In this document: piece after piece, positions 25,611 to 34,404 of the stretch | Numbering within the stretch: the stretch's first letter is position 1 | Layout: each line of letters opens with the position of its first letter | The notes under the pieces: model-generated | What the model was told of the DNA's origin: nothing | Databases searched by the model: none | The model's input: only the letters and a program-made list of their open reading frames with translations | Position numbers and translations under genes: made by a program | Assembly (NCBI GenBank): GCA_947501475.1 | Contig: CANMWA010000014.1 | Coordinates: 85,746 to 149,745, forward strand | DNA length: 64,000 nucleotides | Source of the DNA: an uncultured Aquimarina sp. | GTDB taxonomy: Bacteria > Bacteroidota > Bacteroidia > Flavobacteriales > Flavobacteriaceae | Direction: 5' to 3'

Positions 25611-25643
25611 AAAAAAGCAGTATAACTATTATACTGCTTTTTT
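25611..25643. terminator. Bidirectional terminator
   Basis: A 14-bp perfect stem AAAAAAGCAGTATA/TATACTGCTTTTTT with a 5-base loop, downstream of the leftward gene ending at 25672. It separates that gene from the S9 peptidase remnant. Confidence 0.88.
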
Positions 25644-25671
25644 GTTATCGCTTATAAAATAAATAACTACT

Positions 25672-26031
25672 CTATTTTTTTGAAGCTATTTGTTCGGTTT
25701 CTTTAATATCAATTAAAATCAGCCTCTTTTTATATTGTTTTACCTGGGCATCATTTTTAGAATCTTTATTGATCACCTCTATTTTATCAACCTCATAAGT
25801 AATCATAAATGTTTTACCAACGTACTTTTTCTCATTGAGGTCATATTTTGATACAGCTTTCTTACTAACAATAGTAAACTCCATTACTTTACCGGTTTGT
25901 TTGTTTGTAAAATAATACGCCTTATCAGATTGTCCATTATACGTTACTTCTATTTCTTCAACTTTATTATTAGTTATAGTCGTAAAACTAGAAGTCAAAA
26001 TGATTGTAAGTGCTAAAAGAATTTTTTTCAT
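25672..26031 (-). CDS. Small secreted protein, unknown function
   Basis: From the ATG at 26031 the protein has 119 residues with a Sec signal (MKKILLALTIILTSSFTT) and a beta-rich, Lys/Glu-rich mature part (VEEIEVTYNGQSDKAYYF). An in-frame ATG at 26058 would place nine residues before the signal, so I reject it. No family is recognised. It is monocistronic with its own terminator; probably periplasmic. Confidence 0.65.
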   Translation of the reverse strand: MKKILLALTIILTSSFTTITNNKVEEIEVTYNGQSDKAYYFTNKQTGKVMEFTIVSKKAVSKYDLNEKKYVGKTFMITYEVDKIEVINKDSKNDAQVKQYKKRLILIDIKETEQIASKK

Positions 26032-26155
26032 GTTAAAATTGGTTTTTTGGGTATACAAATTTAAGTTTATTTCTTCTATAAAGAAACTAAATCAATTTTA
26101 CTTTCCCTAATACTAATTCCAAATCTAAAAACATAAAATCAAACCAATTCTACTA

Positions 26156-26950
26156 TCAATGCTCTAAAAATAATAATGGAATATCTAATTTTTGTATCAT
26201 TTGTTGTAAACTATTGATATTAGACTTTTTGGGGACACATAATAATTGAGTGTTTGTCATCATTACATAAGATGCAAGACCGTTTAATGCATTTGTACCT
26301 TCAGAAAATACATACGAAACTTTTTTTCTATCACTATCCAGTGTAGTATTAGATTGCCTTAAATTTTTCTGATTTTGAATATTAAAAATCCGTACAGGGT
26401 TAGTGTTTTTTCGTTTTAAATCGCTAATAATTTCTATCCCTTCTTGTTCTAACATTTCACCATAAACTCCCAAAAAAATATCGTTATAAGAATGAAATTT
26501 TTGGTCCTCGCCTACTATTAAAATATTAGAGCATTGCTTGAGTACAAAATTTGTAATTCCACGACTTAAAAAATTCGCCAATCTATCTTTATGCTTTCCT
26601 AAAAGTACTATTTCTGGTTGTCGCTCATCAATATATTCTTTAATGCCATTTTTGATATTACCATAAGCAACTTTATACATTATTGAAATATCATTATTCT
26701 TTTCAAGTTTTTTTACAATTCGACGCAATCGTGATTTTGTCTTATTGTAATCTTCATGAATAGCTCTAATTGCAGAAAATTGATTCTCATGTTTTACTAC
26801 ATCTGTTGGAGATTTAACATGTAACACCTCTACAGAACCATTGATTACTTTAGCTAATTGCACAGCATTTTTTAAAGCATTCTCTGATGCTTTAGACATA
26901 TCCATTAATACCAATAAGCGATATTTTAAGTTGTGGGTTTTTATATTCAT
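26156..26950 (-). CDS. Universal stress protein (UspA family)
   Basis: A 264-aa protein made of a full N-terminal USP domain (about 1-150; LLVLMDMSKASENALKNA at the start, and the nucleotide-loop region LLGKHKDRLANFLSRGITNFVL near 116-137, quoted in part) and a shorter, more diverged second half (about 152-264). Two-domain USPs are common in Bacteroidota. It likely binds a nucleotide and supports stress survival. It is monocistronic and divergent from the sigma gene at 27375, with a 424-bp gap between. Confidence 0.88.
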   Translation of the reverse strand: MNIKTHNLKYRLLVLMDMSKASENALKNAVQLAKVINGSVEVLHVKSPTDVVKHENQFSAIRAIHEDYNKTKSRLRRIVKKLEKNNDISIMYKVAYGNIKNGIKEYIDERQPEIVLLGKHKDRLANFLSRGITNFVLKQCSNILIVGEDQKFHSYNDIFLGVYGEMLEQEGIEIISDLKRKNTNPVRIFNIQNQKNLRQSNTTLDSDRKKVSYVFSEGTNALNGLASYVMMTNTQLLCVPKKSNINSLQQMIQKLDIPLLFLEH

Positions 26951-27374
26951 AGTAAATAATATTTAGACATTTTTTTAGCAATACTATTTTTATTTAAAAG
27001 AAACACTACATAAATATAATATATTTACTATTAACTGTAAATAGTTTAACTTTTGGTTAATATAACTATAACATATAAATAAGTTATACGTACACTGCAT
27101 AGATGCCTTTATATATTTTGAATATACAAACAGAAAATCTTTTGATTTGCAGTAGGGTAATTTCTTTTGTAACTGTTTGTATAGAAATTAAAACATAAGA
27201 CTAAATACATAGTAAAATAACATTGTAACAAAAAACTTAGCAATTTCTAATAAAAACCTGTCACGTTTTATTTTTTTAAACCTTATAGGGTAAATAACTT
27301 GATAATTAAATTGTTGTTTTTAGTAAATTTAGTCATAACAGTTCTATACCTCCTTAGGTTAAAACCATATATGA
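26951..27374. other. 424-bp gene-free divergent promoter region
   Basis: It lies between the USP gene and the ECF sigma gene. It holds CAGTAGGGTAA at 27150, which resembles the first block of the 34-bp elements near the window start, followed by TTTGTATAG at 27176-27184. I see no credible ORF in it. Confidence 0.45.
27150..27184 (+). promoter_or_regulatory. Possible ECF-type promoter of the sigma/subtilase operon
   Basis: CAGTAGGGTAA followed by TTTGTATAG. The first block differs at two positions from TAGTAGGGTAT in elements A-C. The second is only loosely like TTTGTTTTAGGG and is shifted by three or four bases. It lies about 190 bases before the sigma gene. Weak evidence. Confidence 0.35.
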
Positions 27375-27944
27375 ATGAAACATAAGAATTTTGGATTAAA
27401 TGAAGCATCGTTCGAAAAATTAGTAATTGATTTAAAAAAAAATGACACTTATTTTTTTGAACAAGTATTTCTTAAACAATTTGAAGAAACTATGAATTAT
27501 CTACGCAGAGAATATAGATCTAGTAGTGAAGAAGCATACGATGCTACCATGGATACCTTGATTGAGTTCAGAACTCGTTTTGTAGATGGCAAACTGCAAT
27601 ATGGAAACTTACGTTTTTTATTTACTAAGATCGCTTCTCAAATGTTATTAAGAAACCGTAAGAAAAACACTGCTGGTATAGACGGCGAAACATTTTTGAG
27701 TGAAGACGCAGATACTGAACCAGAAGACTTACAAGGGTTAAGCCAGCTTAATATTGCATGGAAATCATTAGGTGAAGCATGCAAACAATTACTTACCTGG
27801 CATTTTTATGGTAAAATGAAATTGTCTGAAATAGCTGAAGAAACCCAGAAAACACCAGCAACGATCAGAAAACAAAAAGAACGTTGTGTAAAAAAACTTA
27901 AAGACCAGTTTGGCATAAAAACAATACAAAGTCATGAAGGATAA
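27375..27944 (+). CDS. RNA polymerase ECF sigma factor
   Basis: A 189-aa sigma-70 family protein. Region 2 lies at about 25-95 (FFEQVFLKQFEETMNYLRR, then SSSEEAYDATMDTLIEFRTRF) and region 4 at about 130-180 (ACKQLLTWHFYGKMKLSEIAEE, KTPATIRKQKERCVKKLK). It differs from the FecI-like factor at the window start. Its gene overlaps the next one by 11 bases, and that gene encodes a membrane TPR protein that probably serves as its anti-sigma factor. The pair heads a block leading into a secreted subtilase and a CHAT protein, its likely targets. Confidence 0.92.
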   Translation: MKHKNFGLNEASFEKLVIDLKKNDTYFFEQVFLKQFEETMNYLRREYRSSSEEAYDATMDTLIEFRTRFVDGKLQYGNLRFLFTKIASQMLLRNRKKNTAGIDGETFLSEDADTEPEDLQGLSQLNIAWKSLGEACKQLLTWHFYGKMKLSEIAEETQKTPATIRKQKERCVKKLKDQFGIKTIQSHEG

Positions 27945-28620
27945 ACTAAATAAACTTTTGGACCCTAGTATTTCAAAAAAAGAAGAAGATCTTATTTTTG
28001 AAGAGATCATGAAAAAAAAGCATGACCAAGACCTAAAAACTAAGTGGCGGGAAATACTTAGTACTAAATATGGTATTAATAAAGAGAGTATTATTCTAAA
28101 AAAGAAAAACTCGACATCTAAGATTATAAAAATCTTTCTAGCTACAGCAGCTTGTATTAGTTTAATCGTTGCTTTTCAGTTTTTCTACAATACACCTCCT
28201 ACTCCTTATACAATAGCACAACACTATATTAATAACCAAGAAATATTACATCCAGGAGCTTCAAAGGGTATTACAGAAGAGAATCAGAATAGAATATTAG
28301 CCATTCATGCCTTCAATAATAAGAATTATAGGCAATCGATAAAGTATTTTCAGAATTTAAATGAAGCTAATGACGAAGATGTATACTATTATGGATTAGC
28401 TCTTTTACTAAACAATCAATATCCAGAAGCTATCCAAAAATTCGAAAGTAATAATAACGATAATAGATTTAGAGAAGAAATAAATTGGTATCAGTCACTG
28501 GCATACATACTCGACAAACAAAATGCAAAAGCAAAAATAGTATTAGAGCAAATTAACAAAACCGATTGGAATTATACTCAAGCACAAGAATTACTGCAAA
28601 AACTAGACTCTAATTTTTAA
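27934..28620 (+). CDS. Membrane TPR protein, putative anti-sigma factor
   Basis: A 228-aa protein with a charged cytoplasmic N-terminus of about 68 residues, one membrane helix at about 69-88 (IIKIFLATAACISLIVAFQFFY), and a periplasmic part with two or three TPR-like helix pairs (NKNYRQSIKYFQNLNEA, NNQYPEAIQKFESN). It overlaps the ECF sigma gene by 11 bases. Membrane topology plus coupling to a sigma gene makes an anti-sigma role likely, although no zinc-binding or FecR-type domain is visible. The TPRs could sense an envelope protein. Confidence 0.72.
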   Translation: MKDKLNKLLDPSISKKEEDLIFEEIMKKKHDQDLKTKWREILSTKYGINKESIILKKKNSTSKIIKIFLATAACISLIVAFQFFYNTPPTPYTIAQHYINNQEILHPGASKGITEENQNRILAIHAFNNKNYRQSIKYFQNLNEANDEDVYYYGLALLLNNQYPEAIQKFESNNNDNRFREEINWYQSLAYILDKQNAKAKIVLEQINKTDWNYTQAQELLQKLDSNF

Positions 28621-28661
28621 ATATCATACGCTAACAAATTAAAACCTTAACTCACTTGAAA

Positions 28662-30284
28662 ATGAAAACAATTAAACTCTTATTTCTTTTATTTTTTATA
28701 CTACAATTTCAGTTTTCGGCTTTTGGTCAACAAACTAAGCAAGTAACTAAAGAAACCTTACAACAAAATAAGGACGATGATGATGATGATGATGACGATG
28801 ATTGCGACGACGACGACGATGACGATGACAAGGATGATAATTGCATTATCAAGCACCCATCTCTATTTTTTGTAAAATTAAATCCAAGTATTACTGAAGC
28901 CGAAGTAGATCTTTTGTTAGACGAATTAAATGCCGATGAGATTTGGCATCGGCCAGAAATCAATCTTAGATTATGGGATACACGAATGTTTCCTTATACA
29001 AATACTGCAGGGCAATCAGTAACTAATATAGATCGACAAATCGCAGGTGCACAAGGAAAAACAGGTGTTGACGGAGTCGATTTTAACATCGGTCATATCG
29101 TTCCTAGAACTCCGGTAGATATTCCAGGGGTTTGCTTTCAAAATATGGCTCCAAAATACCCGGTAGGTAATAATCCAATCAAAATTTCAATTTTTGATAC
29201 AGGATATACTCCCGTTGCCGGAAGTTTTCCTGGATATTCATTCATTATTCCCGAATATACAGGATATGATTATATCGATGACGACCAAACACCAGAAGAT
29301 CTCAATGGTCATGGGACACATATAGCAGGAGTTGTTCACCATCTGTTAAGTTATGGTGGTGGTCCATCTTCAGTTTCTTTTGATATTAGAAAAACCCATG
29401 ATGCACAAGGTCAAGGATTCGTGTCAAATCTTATTCCTGCAATATTAGATGCTGTAAATGAAGGAGCAGATATTTTAAATTTTAGTTTCAGCTATCAAAA
29501 TAAAAATGTTAACACAGTAGGGAAACCTTTAAGGCTTGCCGTAGATTATGCCGAACAAATGGGAGCTTTGGTAATTGCAGCTGCAGGTAATACAAACGAG
29601 AATAACGATTCTGATGGTATTATTTCTTTTCCAGCTTCTTATCCTAATAACAATATTCTTTCAGTTGCTTCTACCAGTTGTGACAAAAAACTAAGCCCAT
29701 TTAGTAGTTATGGTCAATTTTCAGTCGATGTAGGAATATTAGGAGATAACATTCCAGGGCCGGGATTAAACGGAGCTGTTGCCTACCAATCGGGTACTTC
29801 TTTTGCCACTGCTAATGTAACAGCTATGTCGGCAATTTTGGCGACCTATCAAACTACTTTTAACTACCAAAATATCAAATGTAGTTTAATTAATACTTCT
29901 ACTACTTCATCAGATATGTTTGAAAAGGTTGTATCGAATGGTATTCTTAATTTTACTGCAGCATTTAATCAAATCGATATGGGTTGTAATTCAACAAATG
30001 TAAACAAGGCTATTAAATCTTTGACCAAAAAAGAGTCTTTTCTGTTTCCAAATCCTTTTAATGAAACACTACAATTGCAGATCAAAGGTGTTGAGAGTAA
30101 AAAATGTATTATATCAATTTATAACCAAACAGGTGTGCTATTAATGCAAGATGATTATTTATTAAATAATAAGACTACAGTAGTACAACTTACCAAAACA
30201 CAGCAATTAACTCCTGGAGTTTATTTTATAAAAATGAATACAGAAAATATTTCTAAAACAGAGGTTGTTATTAAAAACAAATAA
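28662..30284 (+). CDS. Secreted subtilisin-like (S8) protease with Asp-rich tract and T9SS sorting domain
   Basis: A 540-aa protein from the ATG at 28662 (a TTG two codons earlier is less likely). Signal peptide 1-23. An acidic tract at residues 38-59 has 20 Asp broken by one Cys and one Lys. After a short inhibitor-like prodomain, the S8 catalytic domain carries Asp179 (IFDTG), His217 (NGHGTHIAG) and Ser380 (SGTSFATA). A Por sorting domain of about 75 residues closes the protein (FPNPFNETLQLQI). It should be exported by T9SS and act at the surface. The Asp tract may bind calcium. It follows the sigma/anti-sigma pair by 41 bases, and a terminator follows it. Confidence 0.93.
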   Translation: MKTIKLLFLLFFILQFQFSAFGQQTKQVTKETLQQNKDDDDDDDDDDCDDDDDDDDKDDNCIIKHPSLFFVKLNPSITEAEVDLLLDELNADEIWHRPEINLRLWDTRMFPYTNTAGQSVTNIDRQIAGAQGKTGVDGVDFNIGHIVPRTPVDIPGVCFQNMAPKYPVGNNPIKISIFDTGYTPVAGSFPGYSFIIPEYTGYDYIDDDQTPEDLNGHGTHIAGVVHHLLSYGGGPSSVSFDIRKTHDAQGQGFVSNLIPAILDAVNEGADILNFSFSYQNKNVNTVGKPLRLAVDYAEQMGALVIAAAGNTNENNDSDGIISFPASYPNNNILSVASTSCDKKLSPFSSYGQFSVDVGILGDNIPGPGLNGAVAYQSGTSFATANVTAMSAILATYQTTFNYQNIKCSLINTSTTSSDMFEKVVSNGILNFTAAFNQIDMGCNSTNVNKAIKSLTKKESFLFPNPFNETLQLQIKGVESKKCIISIYNQTGVLLMQDDYLLNNKTTVVQLTKTQQLTPGVYFIKMNTENISKTEVVIKNK

Positions 30285-30305
30285 CAATCTAAATTTTTAA
30301 TCTAA

Positions 30306-30345
30306 AAACGGTTTAAGAATTATAACAAGAGTTCTTAAACCGTTT
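30306..30345. terminator. Terminator after the subtilase gene
   Basis: A 14-bp perfect stem AAACGGTTTAAGAA/TTCTTAAACCGTTT with a 12-base loop. It ends the sigma-TPR-subtilase operon. Confidence 0.85.
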
Positions 30346-30522
30346 AAGTTATACTCTCTAATCCACTATTCTTTTACTTAAACCTTTCTGCTCTATTATT
30401 TAATTCTAATCATATGCATTGAAATAACATAAATTTAACGTTATCATTCTCATTTATATATACATTGAAGTTTAATTTACGGATAACCGTATTTTTTTTG
30501 TAAATTCTTACTTCACACATGT

Positions 30523-33375
30523 ATGATTCAGAATCCCCCTTTTGTTCTAACTGTTTTTATTCTATTATCTCTTTTGTTATCAACACTATGTTTCGCACAA
30601 ACCGATACAATTTATTTTGATAAGCAATATGAACAAATCAATCAAAATATTCGACAAGGTAATCTTGAAAAAAATATTGAGTTAATTAATGATATTGAAA
30701 AACAAGATCAGTTTCAAGCTTTAGGCTGTTACCAGCAAGGAAAAATTTTTCATAAAATTGGAGTATCATATTATCTAGATAACCAGGAAACTCTTGCAAT
30801 AAAATATTATAAAGATAAAGCGTTGAAGGTTTGGAATAATTGTTTACAGGTACCACTATCAGAAAAAGCCAAGACCCTCTATAATATTGGGATTTCTCAT
30901 CAATATCTAAATAATATGGAACATGCGAAAGGATATATAGATAAGGCTTTATATATTTTTGAGAAAGATTCTCTATATCCAAGATTAGATTTAGCACGTA
31001 AATATTATGGTATTGGTAGATTTTATCAAGATTTAAATGATGCTTTTCGCGCTACCCTTTATTACAAAAACGCTATCAACTTGTATCGAGAGCAAGAAGA
31101 GACTAAAGCATGGCAATTCGAAGTGCTTAATGATCTTATTGTTATGAATAATAATTTCAAAGAATATAAAAAATCTAAGGAATATATTATGCAAGCGCTA
31201 TCGATCCAAAAAAACTTTCCTAAAGAAATCCCACAACTTAATCTAGCTTGGGTATATTTAAATGCAGGGGTTACTTATTTTGAACTTAAAGAATTTGAGT
31301 CTGCCTATAAAATGGCTACAAAAGCATTAAATCTGTTAGATAAAGAAACAGAATCTTTCTACTATTCGATTGCGCTTGAGACTATAGCTTTAATTCAATC
31401 AGAAGAAGAAAAATTTGAACTTGCAGAAAAAAACATAAATAAAGTTTTAGAAATAAGAAAAATATTACACTCAAAAAATGAACGACAAAGACAATTAGTC
31501 TTAGCCTATGAAAATCTATGTGATATATTAATTCGCAAAGGAAATATTTCTGGAACTAACGAACAATTGAATAAAGCATTCAATATATTAGTGCCAAACG
31601 TTATTTTTGATAAAGATCATTTACCTATAATAAGAAACTCAAAAGCATTAGACGACTCTAATTTAATTCGATTAATAGAACTAAAAGTCAAGGTTTTTGA
31701 AGCTAAATATGAAAAGTCAAATGATATAAAATTTCTAAAAAAAGCACTTGTCACTCAACATAAAATTGATTCTGTCATTAATCGTAGTTTATTTAATTTC
31801 CAGTTTGAACAATCTAAGTTAGATTTTTTAAATTTAAAATTCGAGTATTATGGTAAAGCTGTCGAAGACGCTTTAGAGTTACATAGAATTACAGGATACC
31901 GTTTTTATCTTGAAGAAGCTTATTATTTTTCTTCAAAAACAAAAGCTATAGTACTTCAATACGAGTTGAATCAAGTCAACGCATTACAGTCTAATGTTTC
32001 ACAAGAGATACTACAGGTAGAAAAAGAACTTCGCGAAGAAATGAATTTACAATTATCTCTTCTAAATGAATCTACGATTCATAGAGACTCACTACTAAAA
32101 ACGTATACCAAAGCACAGTATAAGTTAGATAGTTATTTAAGTGACATTGAACAAAAAGAGCCCGCATATTTTAAAGAAAAATACGCATTTATTCGACCAC
32201 CAAAATTAAAAGAAATACAAAACAATATTCCAAAAGATATGGTGGTTATAGAATATTTTATTTCCAAAGATAAAATCTATAGTTTTTGGCTTACCAGAAC
32301 TAAGTTTTTTCCTCTTATAATTCCATATACTAAAAACATTAAGGTAACTCTTGACAATTACATTGCTCAGTGCCATAATCCAGAAATAAAGTTTTCAAAA
32401 GAGCTTTCAGAATCGCTTTTTGATAAATTTCTTCAAAAAGGGTTATCAAAAACAGGGAAAAACACAAAACGAATATGTATTATCCCAGACGGTCAATTGC
32501 ATAAATTTTCTTTTGAAGCATTAATAAACGGCAACAAAAACCCTGAACAATATTTGATTGAAGACTATGCTATTTCGTATTCATATTCGATTGCATTGTT
32601 ATTTCGTAAGCATAAAAATAAAGAATTCCAAAAGTATATTGGTTTTGGATCAAAATATAGTAATCTACTTAATGAAGAATTAAAGACTCGTAAACGGTTT
32701 TTTGGCAATGAAAATTTAATGCAACTAGCTTTATCTCAAGAAGAAATAAAAAGAGGAGCTGCTATTTTTGATGGAGAAACTTTTATTGATGACAAAGCCT
32801 CTCTCGAAAACTTTTTAAAACACAGTGCAAATGCAGATATTATTCATCTTTCTTTACATGGTCTTGTTGATATTGATGACCCAAGTAGGTCTAGCATTCT
32901 TTTTGATGATCATCAAAAAGATTTTATACTTTCTCCACAAGATCTATACGGAACTAGGTTACAAGCAGATTTAGTACTCTTAAGCGCTTGCCATTCTGCT
33001 AGTGGAAAAATATATAGTGGAGAAGGAGTACAAGGTATGAGTAAGTCTTTTCTTTTGGGTGGGGCTCATAATATTTTATCTAGTTTATGGAATGCTTCAG
33101 AAGCAAGTTCTTTAGCAATTACAACTATGTTTTTAGAAAATTTTCATGAAGGACTGCCTATTGATCTTGCACTTCATCAATCAAAATTGAATTATCTTTC
33201 TACAACCGAACCTAATAAAAAACATCCTTACTACTGGGCTAATTTTATACTACTAGGTGAAATTAATACCGACAAAGCGCCTTTACACCCTATGCTGTGG
33301 ATAATCATTGGTAGCGCACTTATATTACTAGTCTTTTTTGTAGTTCGTTCATCAAAAAAAGATCCTACCATTTAA
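30523..33375 (+). CDS. TPR-CHAT protein (caspase-like) with C-terminal membrane helix
   Basis: A 950-aa protein. Signal peptide 1-26, about eight TPR units at 30-340, a helical/coiled region at 340-600, and a CHAT domain at about 605-915 with the catalytic dyad His779 (LSLHG) and Cys823 (LSACHSASG), plus the usual GMSKSFLLGGAHNILSSLW. A membrane helix at about 925-942 ends it. The topology puts the CHAT domain in the periplasm, held by the C-terminal helix. CHAT domains are caspase-clan cysteine proteases. The order sigma, TPR protein, subtilase, CHAT suggests a proteolytic envelope system; targets are unknown. Confidence 0.93.
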   Translation: MIQNPPFVLTVFILLSLLLSTLCFAQTDTIYFDKQYEQINQNIRQGNLEKNIELINDIEKQDQFQALGCYQQGKIFHKIGVSYYLDNQETLAIKYYKDKALKVWNNCLQVPLSEKAKTLYNIGISHQYLNNMEHAKGYIDKALYIFEKDSLYPRLDLARKYYGIGRFYQDLNDAFRATLYYKNAINLYREQEETKAWQFEVLNDLIVMNNNFKEYKKSKEYIMQALSIQKNFPKEIPQLNLAWVYLNAGVTYFELKEFESAYKMATKALNLLDKETESFYYSIALETIALIQSEEEKFELAEKNINKVLEIRKILHSKNERQRQLVLAYENLCDILIRKGNISGTNEQLNKAFNILVPNVIFDKDHLPIIRNSKALDDSNLIRLIELKVKVFEAKYEKSNDIKFLKKALVTQHKIDSVINRSLFNFQFEQSKLDFLNLKFEYYGKAVEDALELHRITGYRFYLEEAYYFSSKTKAIVLQYELNQVNALQSNVSQEILQVEKELREEMNLQLSLLNESTIHRDSLLKTYTKAQYKLDSYLSDIEQKEPAYFKEKYAFIRPPKLKEIQNNIPKDMVVIEYFISKDKIYSFWLTRTKFFPLIIPYTKNIKVTLDNYIAQCHNPEIKFSKELSESLFDKFLQKGLSKTGKNTKRICIIPDGQLHKFSFEALINGNKNPEQYLIEDYAISYSYSIALLFRKHKNKEFQKYIGFGSKYSNLLNEELKTRKRFFGNENLMQLALSQEEIKRGAAIFDGETFIDDKASLENFLKHSANADIIHLSLHGLVDIDDPSRSSILFDDHQKDFILSPQDLYGTRLQADLVLLSACHSASGKIYSGEGVQGMSKSFLLGGAHNILSSLWNASEASSLAITTMFLENFHEGLPIDLALHQSKLNYLSTTEPNKKHPYYWANFILLGEINTDKAPLHPMLWIIIGSALILLVFFVVRSSKKDPTI

Positions 33376-33505
33376 GCTTACCTAGAATTTTTTAAACTTT
33401 TTTCTAAAAGTTGAATAAAGTTTGTCACACTATCGACTTTTCTGTCTTATAAGAGAAAACACATACAAAGTAAAAGTATTGTTAACCTAATAAGATAGTA
33501 TTACT

Positions 33506-34366
33506 GTGATTAAATTAAAAACTATACTCGTATTACATATATTTTTTTCAGCTTATTTAATACAAGCACAAGAAAATCTAAAATTATGGACAGGCCATAG
33601 TGCGCAAGCCAAGTTGACTAAAGAATGGAGAATTAATGTAGGGCAATTATTATTATTTAGCCAAGAACCATTTGAGTTATCATCACTACAAAATAGCGCC
33701 AGTGTTTCTTATAGATTAGATAAAAGAAAAAGAGTAGGATTTGGATATATAAGATCATCAGACCCTTCAGATCCAGATCAAGAAGCGAGAAATCGTCTCA
33801 CAGGTCGATTTAGATTAGATCTAAGATTGGGAAAACTAAGGATGGCAAATAGCTTAAGAGCAGAGTGGCATTTTCCAGAAAGAAGCAAATTCGAATATCG
33901 TTTACGATATGGGTTTAGATTTCATATGGGAAACTTTGGACTTCCTCTTAAGACTACTCCTTTTATTACCAATGAATTTCATTATTACCTCTCTGGAAAA
34001 CCATTACAATATCGAGATGAATTAGGAGATAAAGTAGTAAAACAATCTCCCGATGGTTTACATGCACACAGAATTACTTTGGGCCTGCGTTTTAGGCCAT
34101 TCAAACGAGCTAATGCCAGCCTGAGCTATATAAGGCAAACAGAATTTAATATAGGTAATAAATATAGAGACATAAATGTAACAGATCCCAGAAATGGAAG
34201 AATCCGAAGGGCATTTAATAATTTTTCTGTAGTCATGTTTCGGTTTTCCTATCAATTTGATGTAAGAAGAAAAAATTCTAAACCAGAGCGACAGCCATTA
34301 TGGAGATTTTCAAGCACAAATCCTACTATAGACAAAACTAACAACACACAAAATATCATTAATTAA
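33506..34366 (+). CDS. DUF2490 outer-membrane barrel protein
   Basis: A 286-aa protein with a GTG start and signal peptide (to IQAQ, residue 22). The mature part is made of amphipathic strands (LKLWTGHSAQAKLTKEWRIN at the start, ending with a strand FSVVMFRFSYQFDV), which fits the DUF2490 barrel family. Function is unknown for the family. It begins 130 bases after the CHAT gene and is followed closely by the P-loop gene, so it may start a second transcript. No ATG lies in frame nearby, so GTG is the likely start. Confidence 0.78.
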   Translation: MIKLKTILVLHIFFSAYLIQAQENLKLWTGHSAQAKLTKEWRINVGQLLLFSQEPFELSSLQNSASVSYRLDKRKRVGFGYIRSSDPSDPDQEARNRLTGRFRLDLRLGKLRMANSLRAEWHFPERSKFEYRLRYGFRFHMGNFGLPLKTTPFITNEFHYYLSGKPLQYRDELGDKVVKQSPDGLHAHRITLGLRFRPFKRANASLSYIRQTEFNIGNKYRDINVTDPRNGRIRRAFNNFSVVMFRFSYQFDVRRKNSKPERQPLWRFSSTNPTIDKTNNTQNIIN

Positions 34367-34404
34367 TAAAATTTCAATTCAAACCAATTTAATTCCATTA
34401 TATC

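Noticed and set aside
27283..27325. Second TAGGGTA-like motif upstream of the ECF sigma gene
   Set aside because: The distance to the TTTTTAG block is about eight bases longer than in elements A-C, so it does not fit the pattern.
28727..28963. Serine-rich leftward ORF opposite the subtilase start
   Set aside because: It is the antisense shadow of the Asp tract; the low-complexity serine run comes from the GAC/GAT repeat.
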